Shown: positions 1 to 8,118, numbered from the stretch's first letter. The stretch: 8,355 nucleotides of DNA from JANRIC01 sp033765345 (GCA_033765345.1 JANRIC010000030.1:1-8355); one strand, 5' to 3'. Made by a program: numbers and translations. The notes: a model not told the origin generated them from the letters alone.

Positions 1-1305
1 GACCTTTCCGGCAATCAACTGGGAGCTTTGCCACTAGAAATCCCCGTTTTGCCCGAGCTTCGGGAGCTAAACCTGGCAAAAAACGCCCTCAAAACAGTAC
101 CCGAAAGCATCAGCAGGCTTCCTAAACTGCAAAAGCTCAACCTGACGGATAATGAGATTGAGCAAGTCCCGCTTTTTTTGGATAGCCTACCCGAAAGCAA
201 GTTGGAGCTTAGACTTCTGGGCAACCCCATCAAAGACCTGATCCTGAACGAAGCTGACCTGGCAGCCGCACCGCTTTTTACTTCTTTGGAAGAAGCTTTG
301 AAGCACCCGGAGCAAGTCTACAAGCTCCGTCTACGCCATATCCGCGAGCTACCCAAAGAACTCAAAGACTTGCCTAACTTGCAGGAGCTGATTCTGGATA
401 ATAATCGCCTGCTGTCATTACCCCCGGAAGTTACCAAGCTCCAAAAGCTGCAAAAACTCAGCCTTGCAAACAACCGGCTTGAGACCCTTCCGGCAGAGCT
501 ATCCAAGCTAGAGCACCTCAAAAGCCTCCAGGTAGGGCAAAACCGACTCAACCGACTACCCGAGGAGCTAGGGCAGCTTAAAAAACTCCAGAAACTGGAC
601 TTGTCACACAATGCCTTGAGCCAGCTACCCGCAGGCATCGGCGGGCTGGACAGCTTAAAGAGTCTGGTGCTCAACCACAACCAGCTCTACAAGCTCCCCG
701 ACGAACTCGGCAATCTGCCCAAACTTCAAGAGTTGCACCTACTAGAAAACAAACTCAAAGACCTGCCCGATGCCCTGGGTAACCTGAAAAATCTGGAAAA
801 ACTCAATTTGCTGGGCAATAAACTCGAGGGACTTCCCGAAGGACTGGGCAATCTGGAAAAGCTCCAAAGCCTTGACTTACGCAACAATGTGCTGAAAGCC
901 CTACCTGCTTCCCTGGGCAACTTAAAAAACCTAGAAAGCCTGAACCTCAAAGACAACCTTTTGCAGGAGCTACCCGCAGAGCTAGGCAATTTAGGGAAGC
1001 TAAAGTCATTAAATCTCTGGGGCAACAAACTAGACAAACTCCCCGCAGAGATCGGCAAGCTCAAAGGACTGGAAGACCTCAATCTTTGGGGCAACAAGCT
1101 TGAAGGACTCCCAGCAGAAATCGGCGAACTCAGCAGCCTCAAAAACCTGGATCTCTGGGGCAATAATCTCCAAAGTATCCCCAGCGAACTGGGCAAACTC
1201 GAGAACCTCGAGAGCTTCAAGCTGGACTATGCCAACCTGCCAGCCCTGGAAAAAACCCGGCTCCGACAGGTACTTAATAATAGCAAAACGATATTTAAAT
1301 TTTGA
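1..1305 (+). CDS. Leucine-rich-repeat protein, 5' end outside the window
   Basis: The reading frame is open from base 1 and ends at TGA 1303-1305. The true start lies upstream; a TTG at 28 falls inside a repeat and is not a credible start. The visible 434 residues are almost entirely leucine-rich repeats. A first block (residues 1 to about 80) ends in an irregular segment with SLEEALKHPEQVYKLRL (about 96-112). Twelve uninterrupted 23-residue repeats of the form xxLPxELGNLxxLxxLNLxxNxL follow (residues 115-390), then a degenerate thirteenth and a polar C-terminal cap ending NNSKTIFKF. Such repeats form a curved solenoid that normally binds another protein; no catalytic domain is visible. The location cannot be decided because the N-terminus is missing. 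GC is about 58% in a sampled block, far above the genes downstream. The LRR assignment is certain; the function is unknown. Confidence 0.95.
   Translation, partial: DLSGNQLGALPLEIPVLPELRELNLAKNALKTVPESISRLPKLQKLNLTDNEIEQVPLFLDSLPESKLELRLLGNPIKDLILNEADLAAAPLFTSLEEALKHPEQVYKLRLRHIRELPKELKDLPNLQELILDNNRLLSLPPEVTKLQKLQKLSLANNRLETLPAELSKLEHLKSLQVGQNRLNRLPEELGQLKKLQKLDLSHNALSQLPAGIGGLDSLKSLVLNHNQLYKLPDELGNLPKLQELHLLENKLKDLPDALGNLKNLEKLNLLGNKLEGLPEGLGNLEKLQSLDLRNNVLKALPASLGNLKNLESLNLKDNLLQELPAELGNLGKLKSLNLWGNKLDKLPAEIGKLKGLEDLNLWGNKLEGLPAEIGELSSLKNLDLWGNNLQSIPSELGKLENLESFKLDYANLPALEKTRLRQVLNNSKTIFKF
343..1170 (+). repeat. Twelve tandem 69-bp LRR-coding units
   Basis: Twelve consecutive 23-codon units, without insertion or deletion (828 bases = 12 x 69), encode the LRR consensus LPxELGxLxxLxxLxLxxNxL. 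Later units are the most alike: LNLWGNKL occurs in units 10 and 11 and LDLWGNNL in unit 12. This suggests recent expansion or homogenisation at the 3' end. The units diverge in DNA sequence, so this is a coding repeat and not a simple satellite. Confidence 0.9.
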
Positions 1306-1310
1306 AAGGA
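1306..1310 (+). promoter_or_regulatory. Possible ribosome binding site before ATG 1314
   Basis: AAGGA lies three bases before ATG 1314, just after the LRR stop codon. The spacing is short and many Bacteroidota genes lack a strong Shine-Dalgarno site, so this is weak support. It still favours ATG 1314 over the TTG at 1302, which overlaps the upstream TGA and would add four residues before the signal peptide. Confidence 0.4.
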
Positions 1311-1313
1311 AAC

Positions 1314-1760
1314 ATGGAAAAAATCAAATTTGCAGCCCTAGCAATTCTAGGAATCTTCCTTAGCCAATCCGGTTCAGCGCAAAGTGTTGCCGAGGTTAAA
1401 AACAAGCTACAAGGAACTTGGAAGATTCATTGGGAAGAAACCCAACAAGTAATGAATCAGATTAATAGGACAGAATATCAAAGTATTCCCTCTGAACAAC
1501 GTGCTAATTTTGAAAAGAATTTTATTGGAAGACTTTGGTCTTTTCAGGCAGATGATAACTTTCTGCTTTCATGGGTAGAAGACACTACGTTGCAAATGCA
1601 AGCCACCTGGGATGTACTAAATAATGGAGAAACCATTGAACTGATAGTCGGTGACAATACATTACGTTTTACCATCCATCAAATTGATACACAAAGACTG
1701 GTGATAGCCCCTGAAAATGAGCCTGGTTTGTTTGATAAGTATTGTCTTTTCAAACAATAA
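1314..1760 (+). CDS. Small exported lipocalin-like protein
   Basis: The product has 148 residues. Residues 1-22 form a signal peptide (MEK start, hydrophobic AALAILGIFL, GSA then Gln), with no lipobox cysteine, so it is probably a soluble periplasmic or secreted protein. The mature part begins with a helix-like VAEVKNKLQ and then GTW (34-36), the G-x-W signature seen at the first strand of lipocalin-like barrels. Alternating hydrophobic strands follow (LWSFQADDNFLLSW, ATWDVLNNGETIELIV, LRFTIHQIDTQRLVI). The length fits the lipocalin-like or META-like small beta-barrel families of Bacteroidota, but the exact family and ligand cannot be named. It starts 8 bases after the LRR gene, so the two are probably on one transcript. 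The gap of 54 bases to the RHS gene contains no clear terminator. A functional link to either neighbour is not shown. Confidence 0.8.
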   Translation: MEKIKFAALAILGIFLSQSGSAQSVAEVKNKLQGTWKIHWEETQQVMNQINRTEYQSIPSEQRANFEKNFIGRLWSFQADDNFLLSWVEDTTLQMQATWDVLNNGETIELIVGDNTLRFTIHQIDTQRLVIAPENEPGLFDKYCLFKQ

Positions 1761-1814
1761 GAACTATATAAATCAAATGCTAAAAATATTGGTATAAGAA
1801 ATCACAATTTATTT

Positions 1815-4800
1815 ATGAAAACACATGTTAAATTGCTAATTCTTGCATTAAGCTTTCATCTATGGGGATTATCAACCTTTGTCAAAGCACAAAACTTCCG
1901 GATCCATGGAGCGATAGAAGTCGAAGAAAATGATAGTGAAATATATTACTTCCAGGGACTTAGTGGAAATATTGGACAATGTTATCTAAGTCAACAATTA
2001 CCACCCAATCAAGATATAGTTACTTGGAGTGTGGGTTCAGGTGGAAGTATTACAAATAGGGCAGATAACTCAAGAAACATCACAATTAATTGGAATCAAG
2101 TTGGTTCTTATACAGTAAGTACAAGTGGTTCTTTGCAAAATATTACTTGTACATCTTCTAATCTCTTAAGTACTTGTGGTGCGTGTAATATCCTATCGGC
2201 TAGCCTTAGTATTACTGTTAATGTAAGACCCTTAGCTCCAACACCCTCCTATCCGATTGGTACTCAGTCATTCAGCACTTACCTCGGCTGTACAGTTAAT
2301 TTACAAGTATCTAACTACAAACCGTCTACATACGTGTATAAATGGTATGATGCTCAAAATAATTTATTATATACCGGGCCGATTTATCCTTATACTTCCA
2401 GTACTTCCGGAACAAAAACGCTTTATGTAAAAGCTCATGTGAATGTAAACGGGCAAGATCGTATGAGCAATAGTGTACCTGTTACTGTGCAAGTCAATCC
2501 TATTCCTGCTTCTATTCCCCTCATAGCTAATTCAGCCTTTCAAGGGGAAAATATAAGTTTATATGCTACTACCTATTTCAGTCAGGCAACCTATGTATGG
2601 AGAAATAGTGCAAATCAAGTAATCAGTAATCAATATGGTTTCTCCGCTCCAACTAATCAGATAGGTACTTTTGCCTACACCTTACATACAACCTTCTGTG
2701 GTGCTCAGTTTTATAGCCCCGTAACTGTCCGTGTATATCCGAATCCAATGCTTACAGGAGAAATATATATAGGTCATGAACCAATTATTCTAACCATGAC
2801 CACCGATTATTCATCGTTTAATGTAAGTTCAATTATTTATAGTTGGAAAAAAGATGGAATTCCAATTTCCGGGAATCAAACCACACTCACAGTAAGCGAG
2901 CCGGGAATTTACGAAATTACGGTAAGTATCACAGATGAGCATGGTACAAGGCAAAAAACTACCTCGGTTGAAGTTAAACCAGTTTTAGATCAAAATCTAA
3001 ATTACATCCTGACTCAAAACATGCTGGTAGAAGGTATTAACACCATCGTTGAAATAGATAACCATAGTATTATCAACGGGGAGTTTAATGAAACATTTTC
3101 TTATCTGGACGGACTTGGCAGAGAGATTCAATCTGTCGTTACGCAAGGCAGCCCTGATAAAAAAGATATTGTAATGGCAATGGAATATGATAAGTATTGG
3201 AGGCAAGAAAAAAATTATTTGCCCTATGTCGGTGGAGTAAGTGGTGCTTATCATCCCTATGCCTTAAAAGGAACAGGCGGAACTCATGAGAATAGTGAAC
3301 AATATGTTTTTTACAACGCTCTTAACCCTGAAATAGCTCGTAGCCAGTTCCCTTATTCCCAAACAGTATTTGAAAATTCTCCTCTAAACAGAGCCTTGAA
3401 ACAAGCATCTTCTGGGGATTCTTGGAAAGTAGAAAGTAACAATACTATCGAGACTAAATACCTGGTCAACACTTTGAGCGACGGAATTCACATCTGGCAC
3501 ATAGGTTATGTAGAGGGTGCTCAGCCTTCAACTGGTAGCACAGAGGTATATAATACTGGCGAATTAATCAAAAGCGAAGTAAAGGATGAAGATGGAAATA
3601 CAATCCTAGAGTTTAAAGATAAAAGAGGACTATCAATTTGTAAAAAAGTACAAGTCGGACTGGATGGATCTAATAATCCTACTTTTCTGAGTACCTATTA
3701 TGTGTATGATGATTTTGACCGTTTGCGATGTGTATTACCTCCACGGGCTGTCGAGCTGCTCGAGGATAATAACTGGAATTATAAGTTAACCTCAAATACC
3801 ACGGATTTACATGATCTGGTATTTTACTATCAATACGACGGACGAGGAAGAATTATCGCTAAGAAAGTTCCGGGCACTGATAAAGAAACCTACCTTGTCT
3901 ATGATAGACTGGATCGTGTAGCACTCATACAAGATGCAAAGCAGAGACTCGATGACGAGTGGACTTTTACCAAGTATGATGCGCTAAACCGCCCCGTGAT
4001 GACGGGTATTTATACGGACTCCAGGACACGTGCCACACTGCAAAATATATTGGATTCACAAGATTTAGATTACATTACGCGCACAATTTCTATTTCTCAA
4101 AGTGATGTGTTCGTACCCTTACAACGTATTATTCCGGATGAATTCGGATTTCTTGCAGAAGAAGAAAATAATAAAACCATTCATGCTTATTTAGCCCTCC
4201 AGGGGATGACCCTAAGTACCCAGGCAGGAAACGTCAGAGATTTAAAACCTACGAGTGAATATCAGCTTCGTTATGGTATAGGTGACCCCGTAGAAGGCAC
4301 TGCCGCAAGAGGAACAGCCAAAAGTTACACCTTGGAAACCAGCACTTTTCCAGATGCTGATTTAGATAGTAGCCAAGTACTTAGTCTAACCTATTATGAT
4401 AATTATGATTTCCTTTTGAACAAAGGCTCAAGTCATCAATTTAAAGTTGTAAACGATGATAATTATAACCACGAAGATTTCCCGATTACCTATTCCAATA
4501 AAATAAAAGGACAAGTAACCGGCACATTGCTTAGAATTCTTCCTAGCAATCCGAACGAAGAAGGAACGACTGCGACACCCTGGCTTACAAATGTCAGCTA
4601 CTATGATAGCCGCTATCGGATGATTCAAACCATTGCCGATAATCATCAGAGGGGTAGTGATGTACTTACCACAAAGTATCGTGGTAAATTAAGCGGTTGG
4701 ATAGATGAAACACTCCTCATCCATAAATATCCCTTTGCATCTTCCAATCAAACTATTCGTGTACTGGAAAGCAACGGATATGACCATACAGGTCGTTTGC

Positions 4801-7490
4801 TGAGTACTACACATCGTGTAGATAATCAAAATCCTCAACTCCTGGCAAAGCTTGATTACAACGAACTGGGTCAGTTGATCAAAAAAGATGTGGGTCAAAA
4901 AACAGATCATACCTTTTTGCAAACCGTGGATTACAAATACAATATCCGCGGATGGATGACTCATATCAATGATATTCAGCTAAGTGATGGCGATTTGTTT
5001 GGACTGGAACTACGCTATGATTCACCATTACCCATTACTTCTGACAATCAAGTAGGGACTCCCCAATATAATGGTAACATTGCCGGAATCCGGTGGAATA
5101 CCGAAGGAGGTATAGCCAGAGGATATGCTTACAAATATGACAAATCAAATCGTCTATTAAGAGCTAAGTATACCAATTTTGATGCCCCTAATTTATCTGA
5201 CGAAAACTATTCTGAATCAGGTCCAAATGGTGGGGATATAGTGTATGATGCCAATGGAAATATCAAGGGACTTAGTCGCTTTGGCGTGCAGAACTGGTCA
5301 CAGGGACAGTCTCCACAGTATGGTCTGATAGATAACCTCACCTATCATTATACAGGGAATCGTCTGCGGGCAGTAGAGGACGGAGCTTCCACGGATGGTA
5401 TGGCTCAGGACTTTCAGAACGGGGCAATCTACAATAATAATAATCCGGAATACTTCTACGACCCCAATGGCAATATGGATCAGGATGATAACAAAAATAT
5501 CACTAGCATCACCTACAATCATCTTAATCTTCCGGTACATATTACCTTTGATCACGGAGTATCTGAAATTATCTACAGATATGATGCCGCAGGTACTAAG
5601 CTCCAGAAAAAGACTTTACAAAATGGCAATTTTAGATCATTGACCGACTATATCGGCAGTTTTGTCTACGAGGATCAAAGCCTGGAGTTTTTCAGCACAT
5701 CCGAAGGTCGTTATCTGCCTGCATATCAGGAAAGCCCCGGTTATGAATACCACCTCAAAGACCATTTGGGAAATCTCAGGATTGCTTTTCAGGATAGAGA
5801 AGATATAGCGTATAAAGCCACACTAGAACCCGTGGTATTTGAGAACACGGAGAAACAAGACTTTGACTTTGTAGATTCTCCCATCCGTGTAGGTGACAAG
5901 GGGTATCTTAGCAACCATTCAGCCAGACTTACAGCTCAAAATCCCTTGGGCATGTGGAAAAGCTTGAAAGTGAGAAAGGGTGATAAGATAACCATGAGTG
6001 TATGGGGTACCTATGATCAACCCTCTGACAACAACCCCGGAATGCAATTGGGAGTATTCATAAGCCAGATTGCTTCGCTCGGAGGATTCACCCCGGATGT
6101 CAATAGCCAGGCAAATAACAACCCAATTTTGCTAAATATAGGCATTACCAGCCCCAGCCAATCTACCGGAAATACGCCTCCAAATACACCCAAGGCGTAT
6201 CTGAAATATCAGTTTTTTGAAGATCAAGAAGATATACCTATATTTGTGAGTGCCTTTCAAGATCCACTTATGGTGGCGCCCAATTCCTGGGAAAAGCTCA
6301 ATCTGGATTTTACCGCAGATAGGGATGGTACATTGCAGGTATTTGTGGCCAGTGAAAATGAAGATGTACCAGTTTGGTTTGATGATTTGACCATCACAAT
6401 AGATAAATCACTCATCACCCAGGAGAATCATTTTTATCCCTTCGGCATGAACTTGGTGGGGATTGAGAAGCAGGGGCGACCAGAGCATAAGTTCCAATTC
6501 CAAGGGCAAGAGAAACAAGATGATTTTGGTCTGAACTGGTCTAGCTTTAAGTGGAGAAATGCGGATGTGCAACTAGGGCGGTTTCATTCGGTTGATCCTT
6601 TAGCTGATAAGTATGTGTATAATTCTCCTTATGCTTTTAGTGAGAATAAGGTTACTAATCATATAGAATTAGAAGGGCTCGAATCAATCGCTCCCCCCAG
6701 TCAAACCAAATATGCTGCCCCTCCTCCGGGTGGAGGTATAAATTATGTTCCAAGAGGAATAGTAGGTTCTTTTAGAGTGCCTCCACGTTCAGCAGGTTTG
6801 GCAAGAGAAGAACCAGTTACCCCATTTCAATATTACAATGCTCCTATACTGTATGGGAGTGGGCATACAGTTAATTTTTACCATTATGAGGATTATCTTA
6901 TAGAGTGGCAAAAGAATCATGAAATTATAACTACACCCTTTAATTCTGCTTATCAGAGTCCATTAGACAAGTTTAATGAAACCTTAGCTATCAATGTTGC
7001 TGTTGGACTTGCTGAAACAGATAGTTATAATGAAAATAGAGTTGGTGCAACTTTTTTTCTTGGGACAATGAACACTAATGAAGGATCACATATGTTTTGG
7101 GGAATGGAAGAAGTTGGTAGTAATGAAACAAATTGGTATCATATAAATTACGATGGAAAAACAGACAATATGTCTCTTAAACCTTTTAACTTGTTGTCTC
7201 ATCTTGTATCCGGAGCTAAAATTGATATACGAGGAGTAGGGGTTGATCTTTTGGCATATAATTTAATGATAGGAAAAACAACTGATCTATCTTTACAGGG
7301 TAGTAAGCTAGCAAATTGGGATAGATGGAGTTGTGCGATTGGAGCTTGCGATGTTATGAAAGCTGGACTAATGTCTACAATATTATATGGAAATTTCAGT
7401 TATCCATCTCCAACAGGAGTTAAAGGAGAATTCCCTGACTCCTTAATGAAATGGTTTTCAGATAGTTCTAAGACATTTAAAGCTTACTAA
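1815..7490 (+). CDS. Exported RHS-repeat polymorphic toxin-like protein with variable C-terminal tip
   Basis: The product has 1891 residues. Residues 1-26 are a Sec signal peptide ending KAQ. Four Ig/PKD-like beta domains follow at about 40-139, 145-229, 232-311 and 312-389; the later three carry the central Trp of such folds. A DUF6443-like segment starts near NYILTQ (396-401) and includes YLDGLGREIQS (430-440). YD/RHS repeats include VYDDFDRLR (630-638), YQYDGRGR (672-679), TKYDALNRP (719-727), GYDHTGRL (988-995), YDANGN (1144-1149), YDPNGN (1215-1220) and YRYDAAG (1254-1260). The core has YEYHLKDHLGNLR (1310-1322), a jellyroll-like insert, FYPFGM (1540-1545), LGRFHSVDPL (1587-1596) and IELEGLE (1617-1623). 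The last 268 residues are an unrecognised tip. RHS proteins fold as shells that encapsulate and deliver a toxic C-terminus; Sec export suggests surface display or release. ATG 1815 is chosen because it precedes the signal peptide directly. No type IX C-terminal sorting domain is seen. The RHS assignment is firm; the toxin role is inferred from architecture. Confidence 0.95.
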   Translation: MKTHVKLLILALSFHLWGLSTFVKAQNFRIHGAIEVEENDSEIYYFQGLSGNIGQCYLSQQLPPNQDIVTWSVGSGGSITNRADNSRNITINWNQVGSYTVSTSGSLQNITCTSSNLLSTCGACNILSASLSITVNVRPLAPTPSYPIGTQSFSTYLGCTVNLQVSNYKPSTYVYKWYDAQNNLLYTGPIYPYTSSTSGTKTLYVKAHVNVNGQDRMSNSVPVTVQVNPIPASIPLIANSAFQGENISLYATTYFSQATYVWRNSANQVISNQYGFSAPTNQIGTFAYTLHTTFCGAQFYSPVTVRVYPNPMLTGEIYIGHEPIILTMTTDYSSFNVSSIIYSWKKDGIPISGNQTTLTVSEPGIYEITVSITDEHGTRQKTTSVEVKPVLDQNLNYILTQNMLVEGINTIVEIDNHSIINGEFNETFSYLDGLGREIQSVVTQGSPDKKDIVMAMEYDKYWRQEKNYLPYVGGVSGAYHPYALKGTGGTHENSEQYVFYNALNPEIARSQFPYSQTVFENSPLNRALKQASSGDSWKVESNNTIETKYLVNTLSDGIHIWHIGYVEGAQPSTGSTEVYNTGELIKSEVKDEDGNTILEFKDKRGLSICKKVQVGLDGSNNPTFLSTYYVYDDFDRLRCVLPPRAVELLEDNNWNYKLTSNTTDLHDLVFYYQYDGRGRIIAKKVPGTDKETYLVYDRLDRVALIQDAKQRLDDEWTFTKYDALNRPVMTGIYTDSRTRATLQNILDSQDLDYITRTISISQSDVFVPLQRIIPDEFGFLAEEENNKTIHAYLALQGMTLSTQAGNVRDLKPTSEYQLRYGIGDPVEGTAARGTAKSYTLETSTFPDADLDSSQVLSLTYYDNYDFLLNKGSSHQFKVVNDDNYNHEDFPITYSNKIKGQVTGTLLRILPSNPNEEGTTATPWLTNVSYYDSRYRMIQTIADNHQRGSDVLTTKYRGKLSGWIDETLLIHKYPFASSNQTIRVLESNGYDHTGRLLSTTHRVDNQNPQLLAKLDYNELGQLIKKDVGQKTDHTFLQTVDYKYNIRGWMTHINDIQLSDGDLFGLELRYDSPLPITSDNQVGTPQYNGNIAGIRWNTEGGIARGYAYKYDKSNRLLRAKYTNFDAPNLSDENYSESGPNGGDIVYDANGNIKGLSRFGVQNWSQGQSPQYGLIDNLTYHYTGNRLRAVEDGASTDGMAQDFQNGAIYNNNNPEYFYDPNGNMDQDDNKNITSITYNHLNLPVHITFDHGVSEIIYRYDAAGTKLQKKTLQNGNFRSLTDYIGSFVYEDQSLEFFSTSEGRYLPAYQESPGYEYHLKDHLGNLRIAFQDREDIAYKATLEPVVFENTEKQDFDFVDSPIRVGDKGYLSNHSARLTAQNPLGMWKSLKVRKGDKITMSVWGTYDQPSDNNPGMQLGVFISQIASLGGFTPDVNSQANNNPILLNIGITSPSQSTGNTPPNTPKAYLKYQFFEDQEDIPIFVSAFQDPLMVAPNSWEKLNLDFTADRDGTLQVFVASENEDVPVWFDDLTITIDKSLITQENHFYPFGMNLVGIEKQGRPEHKFQFQGQEKQDDFGLNWSSFKWRNADVQLGRFHSVDPLADKYVYNSPYAFSENKVTNHIELEGLESIAPPSQTKYAAPPPGGGINYVPRGIVGSFRVPPRSAGLAREEPVTPFQYYNAPILYGSGHTVNFYHYEDYLIEWQKNHEIITTPFNSAYQSPLDKFNETLAINVAVGLAETDSYNENRVGATFFLGTMNTNEGSHMFWGMEEVGSNETNWYHINYDGKTDNMSLKPFNLLSHLVSGAKIDIRGVGVDLLAYNLMIGKTTDLSLQGSKLANWDRWSCAIGACDVMKAGLMSTILYGNFSYPSPTGVKGEFPDSLMKWFSDSSKTFKAY
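5802..6422 (+). other. Jellyroll-like domain inserted in the RHS core
   Basis: Residues about 1330-1536, between the DHLGN and YPFGM core motifs, do not contain YD repeats. They are rich in beta strands: NPLGMWKSLKVRKGDKITMSV, a loop rich in Asn, Pro and Ser, then SWEKLNLDF and LQVFVASENEDVPVWFDDL. The ending resembles carbohydrate-binding or jellyroll modules, where a VWFDDL-type strand closes the fold. From memory, similar inserts occur in other Bacteroidota RHS proteins. The orphan fragment at the right edge of the window is homologous to the last part of this domain. Confidence 0.55.
6684..7490 (+). other. Variable C-terminal tip, candidate toxin domain of unknown family
   Basis: This covers residues 1624-1891, directly after IELEGLE. 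It begins with a Pro/Gly-rich linker (SIAPPSQTKYAAPPPGGG, 1624-1641), followed by about 220 residues with no family I recognise. Visible features are GSGHTVNFYHYEDY, GLAETDSYNENRVGATFFLG, GSHMFWGMEE (1757-1766), NWYHINYDGKT, and a WSCAIGAC motif with Cys1840 and Cys1845. No HNH nuclease, HExxH metalloprotease, ADP-ribosyltransferase or deaminase signature is obvious. GC falls to about 33% in a sampled block, against 47% at the end of the core. Position and composition mark it as the exchangeable effector; its activity is unknown. Confidence 0.7.
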
Positions 7491-7517
7491 AATTTTGAAT
7501 ATAAAAATATAATTTTT

Positions 7518-8003
7518 ATGGGGATTATTCACTATGATTTTACATTAAATAATAAATTGCTTTCTTACCCTACTGTTAAAGATATAATTGGTATGTTGGA
7601 AGAAAAAACACATTTGAAAATAAATTTTCAAACTTGGGAACATATCAAAACCCATGTCAATGGAGAAAAAGAAAAATTCATTTTCCAAGCTATTAAGGGT
7701 AGTGATAAGATAGATGAAATTATAGGTTTATATGGTTATAGTAATAAATTTTCCGTGCGAAAAGCACATCCAGATTATACATATCTTTTTCATAGTGTGA
7801 TATATCTGCTAACAGAAATTACAATATCATACGGTGGTGGTGAGCTTTTACAGACGTTTTTCTCTTACGATGATACGGTTATCTCAATTAATTCTTTTGA
7901 GAATTTATTTGAATTCTATAAAAAAATTAATTTAGACATAAAAAATATTGAATTAGCTCAATATCCTTTTGAAATAGCTAGTAAAATGGGATATTCTACC
8001 TAA
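7518..8003 (+). CDS. Candidate immunity protein for the RHS tip
   Basis: The product has 161 residues, with ATG 7518 and TAA 8001-8003. It has no signal peptide and no membrane segment, so it should be cytoplasmic. I do not recognise the family. The sequence mixes beta-like stretches (GIIHYDFTLNN, KEKFIFQAIKG, ITISYGGGELLQTFFSYDD) with helical ones (TVKDIIGMLEEKT, SFENLFEFYKKINLDIKN). It follows the RHS gene after only 27 AT-rich bases, is on the same strand, and is the most AT-rich gene here (about 27% GC in a sampled block), like the tip it would neutralise. Small cytoplasmic proteins directly after RHS genes are usually cognate immunity proteins. No clear Shine-Dalgarno site is visible, so translation may depend on the RHS transcript. 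Gene confidence is high; the immunity role is inferred from position. Confidence 0.85.
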   Translation: MGIIHYDFTLNNKLLSYPTVKDIIGMLEEKTHLKINFQTWEHIKTHVNGEKEKFIFQAIKGSDKIDEIIGLYGYSNKFSVRKAHPDYTYLFHSVIYLLTEITISYGGGELLQTFFSYDDTVISINSFENLFEFYKKINLDIKNIELAQYPFEIASKMGYST

Positions 8004-8007
8004 CACA

Positions 8008-8030
8008 AGGGGTTTGTATCCCAATCCCCT
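8008..8030 (+). repeat. REP-like GC-rich hairpin after the immunity candidate
   Basis: AGGGG (8008-8012) can pair with CCCCT (8026-8030); an alternative shorter pairing uses CCC at 8020-8022. It begins five bases after the stop codon. The sequence GGGTTTGTATCCC recalls the GGATTTGTAATCC-type palindromes that I associate with RAYT transposases in Bacteroidota, but this is memory only. No T tract follows, so it is not a typical terminator. Confidence 0.35.
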
Positions 8031-8059
8031 CTGTTCTGCTTAGAGTTCAGGACTAAAAA

Positions 8060-8077
8060 CTAAGATGTTTTTCTTAG
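8060..8077 (+). repeat. Small inverted repeat CTAAGA/TCTTAG
   Basis: CTAAGA (8060-8065) and TCTTAG (8072-8077) form a 6-bp stem around a T-rich 6-base loop. There is no clean T tract after the stem, so terminator function is doubtful. It could help protect the 3' end of the RHS/immunity transcript. Confidence 0.35.
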
Positions 8078-8101
8078 CCTTTGTCTAAGAAACTGAATTA
8101 C

Positions 8102-8118
8102 AGTAGATTGCATCTACT
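8102..8118 (+). repeat. Perfect inverted repeat AGTAGAT-TGC-ATCTACT
   Basis: AGTAGAT (8102-8108) and ATCTACT (8112-8118) are perfect complements around a 3-base loop. The role is unknown. A 17-base near-palindrome could be an RNA hairpin or a protein-binding site, and no T tract follows. Confidence 0.45.

Noticed and set aside
15..1220. Minus-strand open frames across the LRR gene (15-233, 318-680, 726-1220)
   Set aside because: They mirror the repeat codons, are Ser/Leu/Arg-rich low-complexity products, and lie opposite a clear LRR coding frame.
1100..1363. Plus-strand open frame of 87 codons overlapping two genes
   Set aside because: It is out of frame with both the LRR repeats and the signal-peptide gene, both of which have strong protein-level signals.
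1761..1814. Promoter for the RHS gene
   Set aside because: No convincing Bacteroidota -7 (TAnnTTTG) and -33 (TTG) pair was found by eye in this short gap; a promoter may exist here or further upstream but cannot be supported.
7491..7517. Possible terminator between the RHS gene and the small gene
   Set aside because: The 27 bases are AT-only apart from one G and offer only weak A/T pairing, so read-through into the small gene is more likely.
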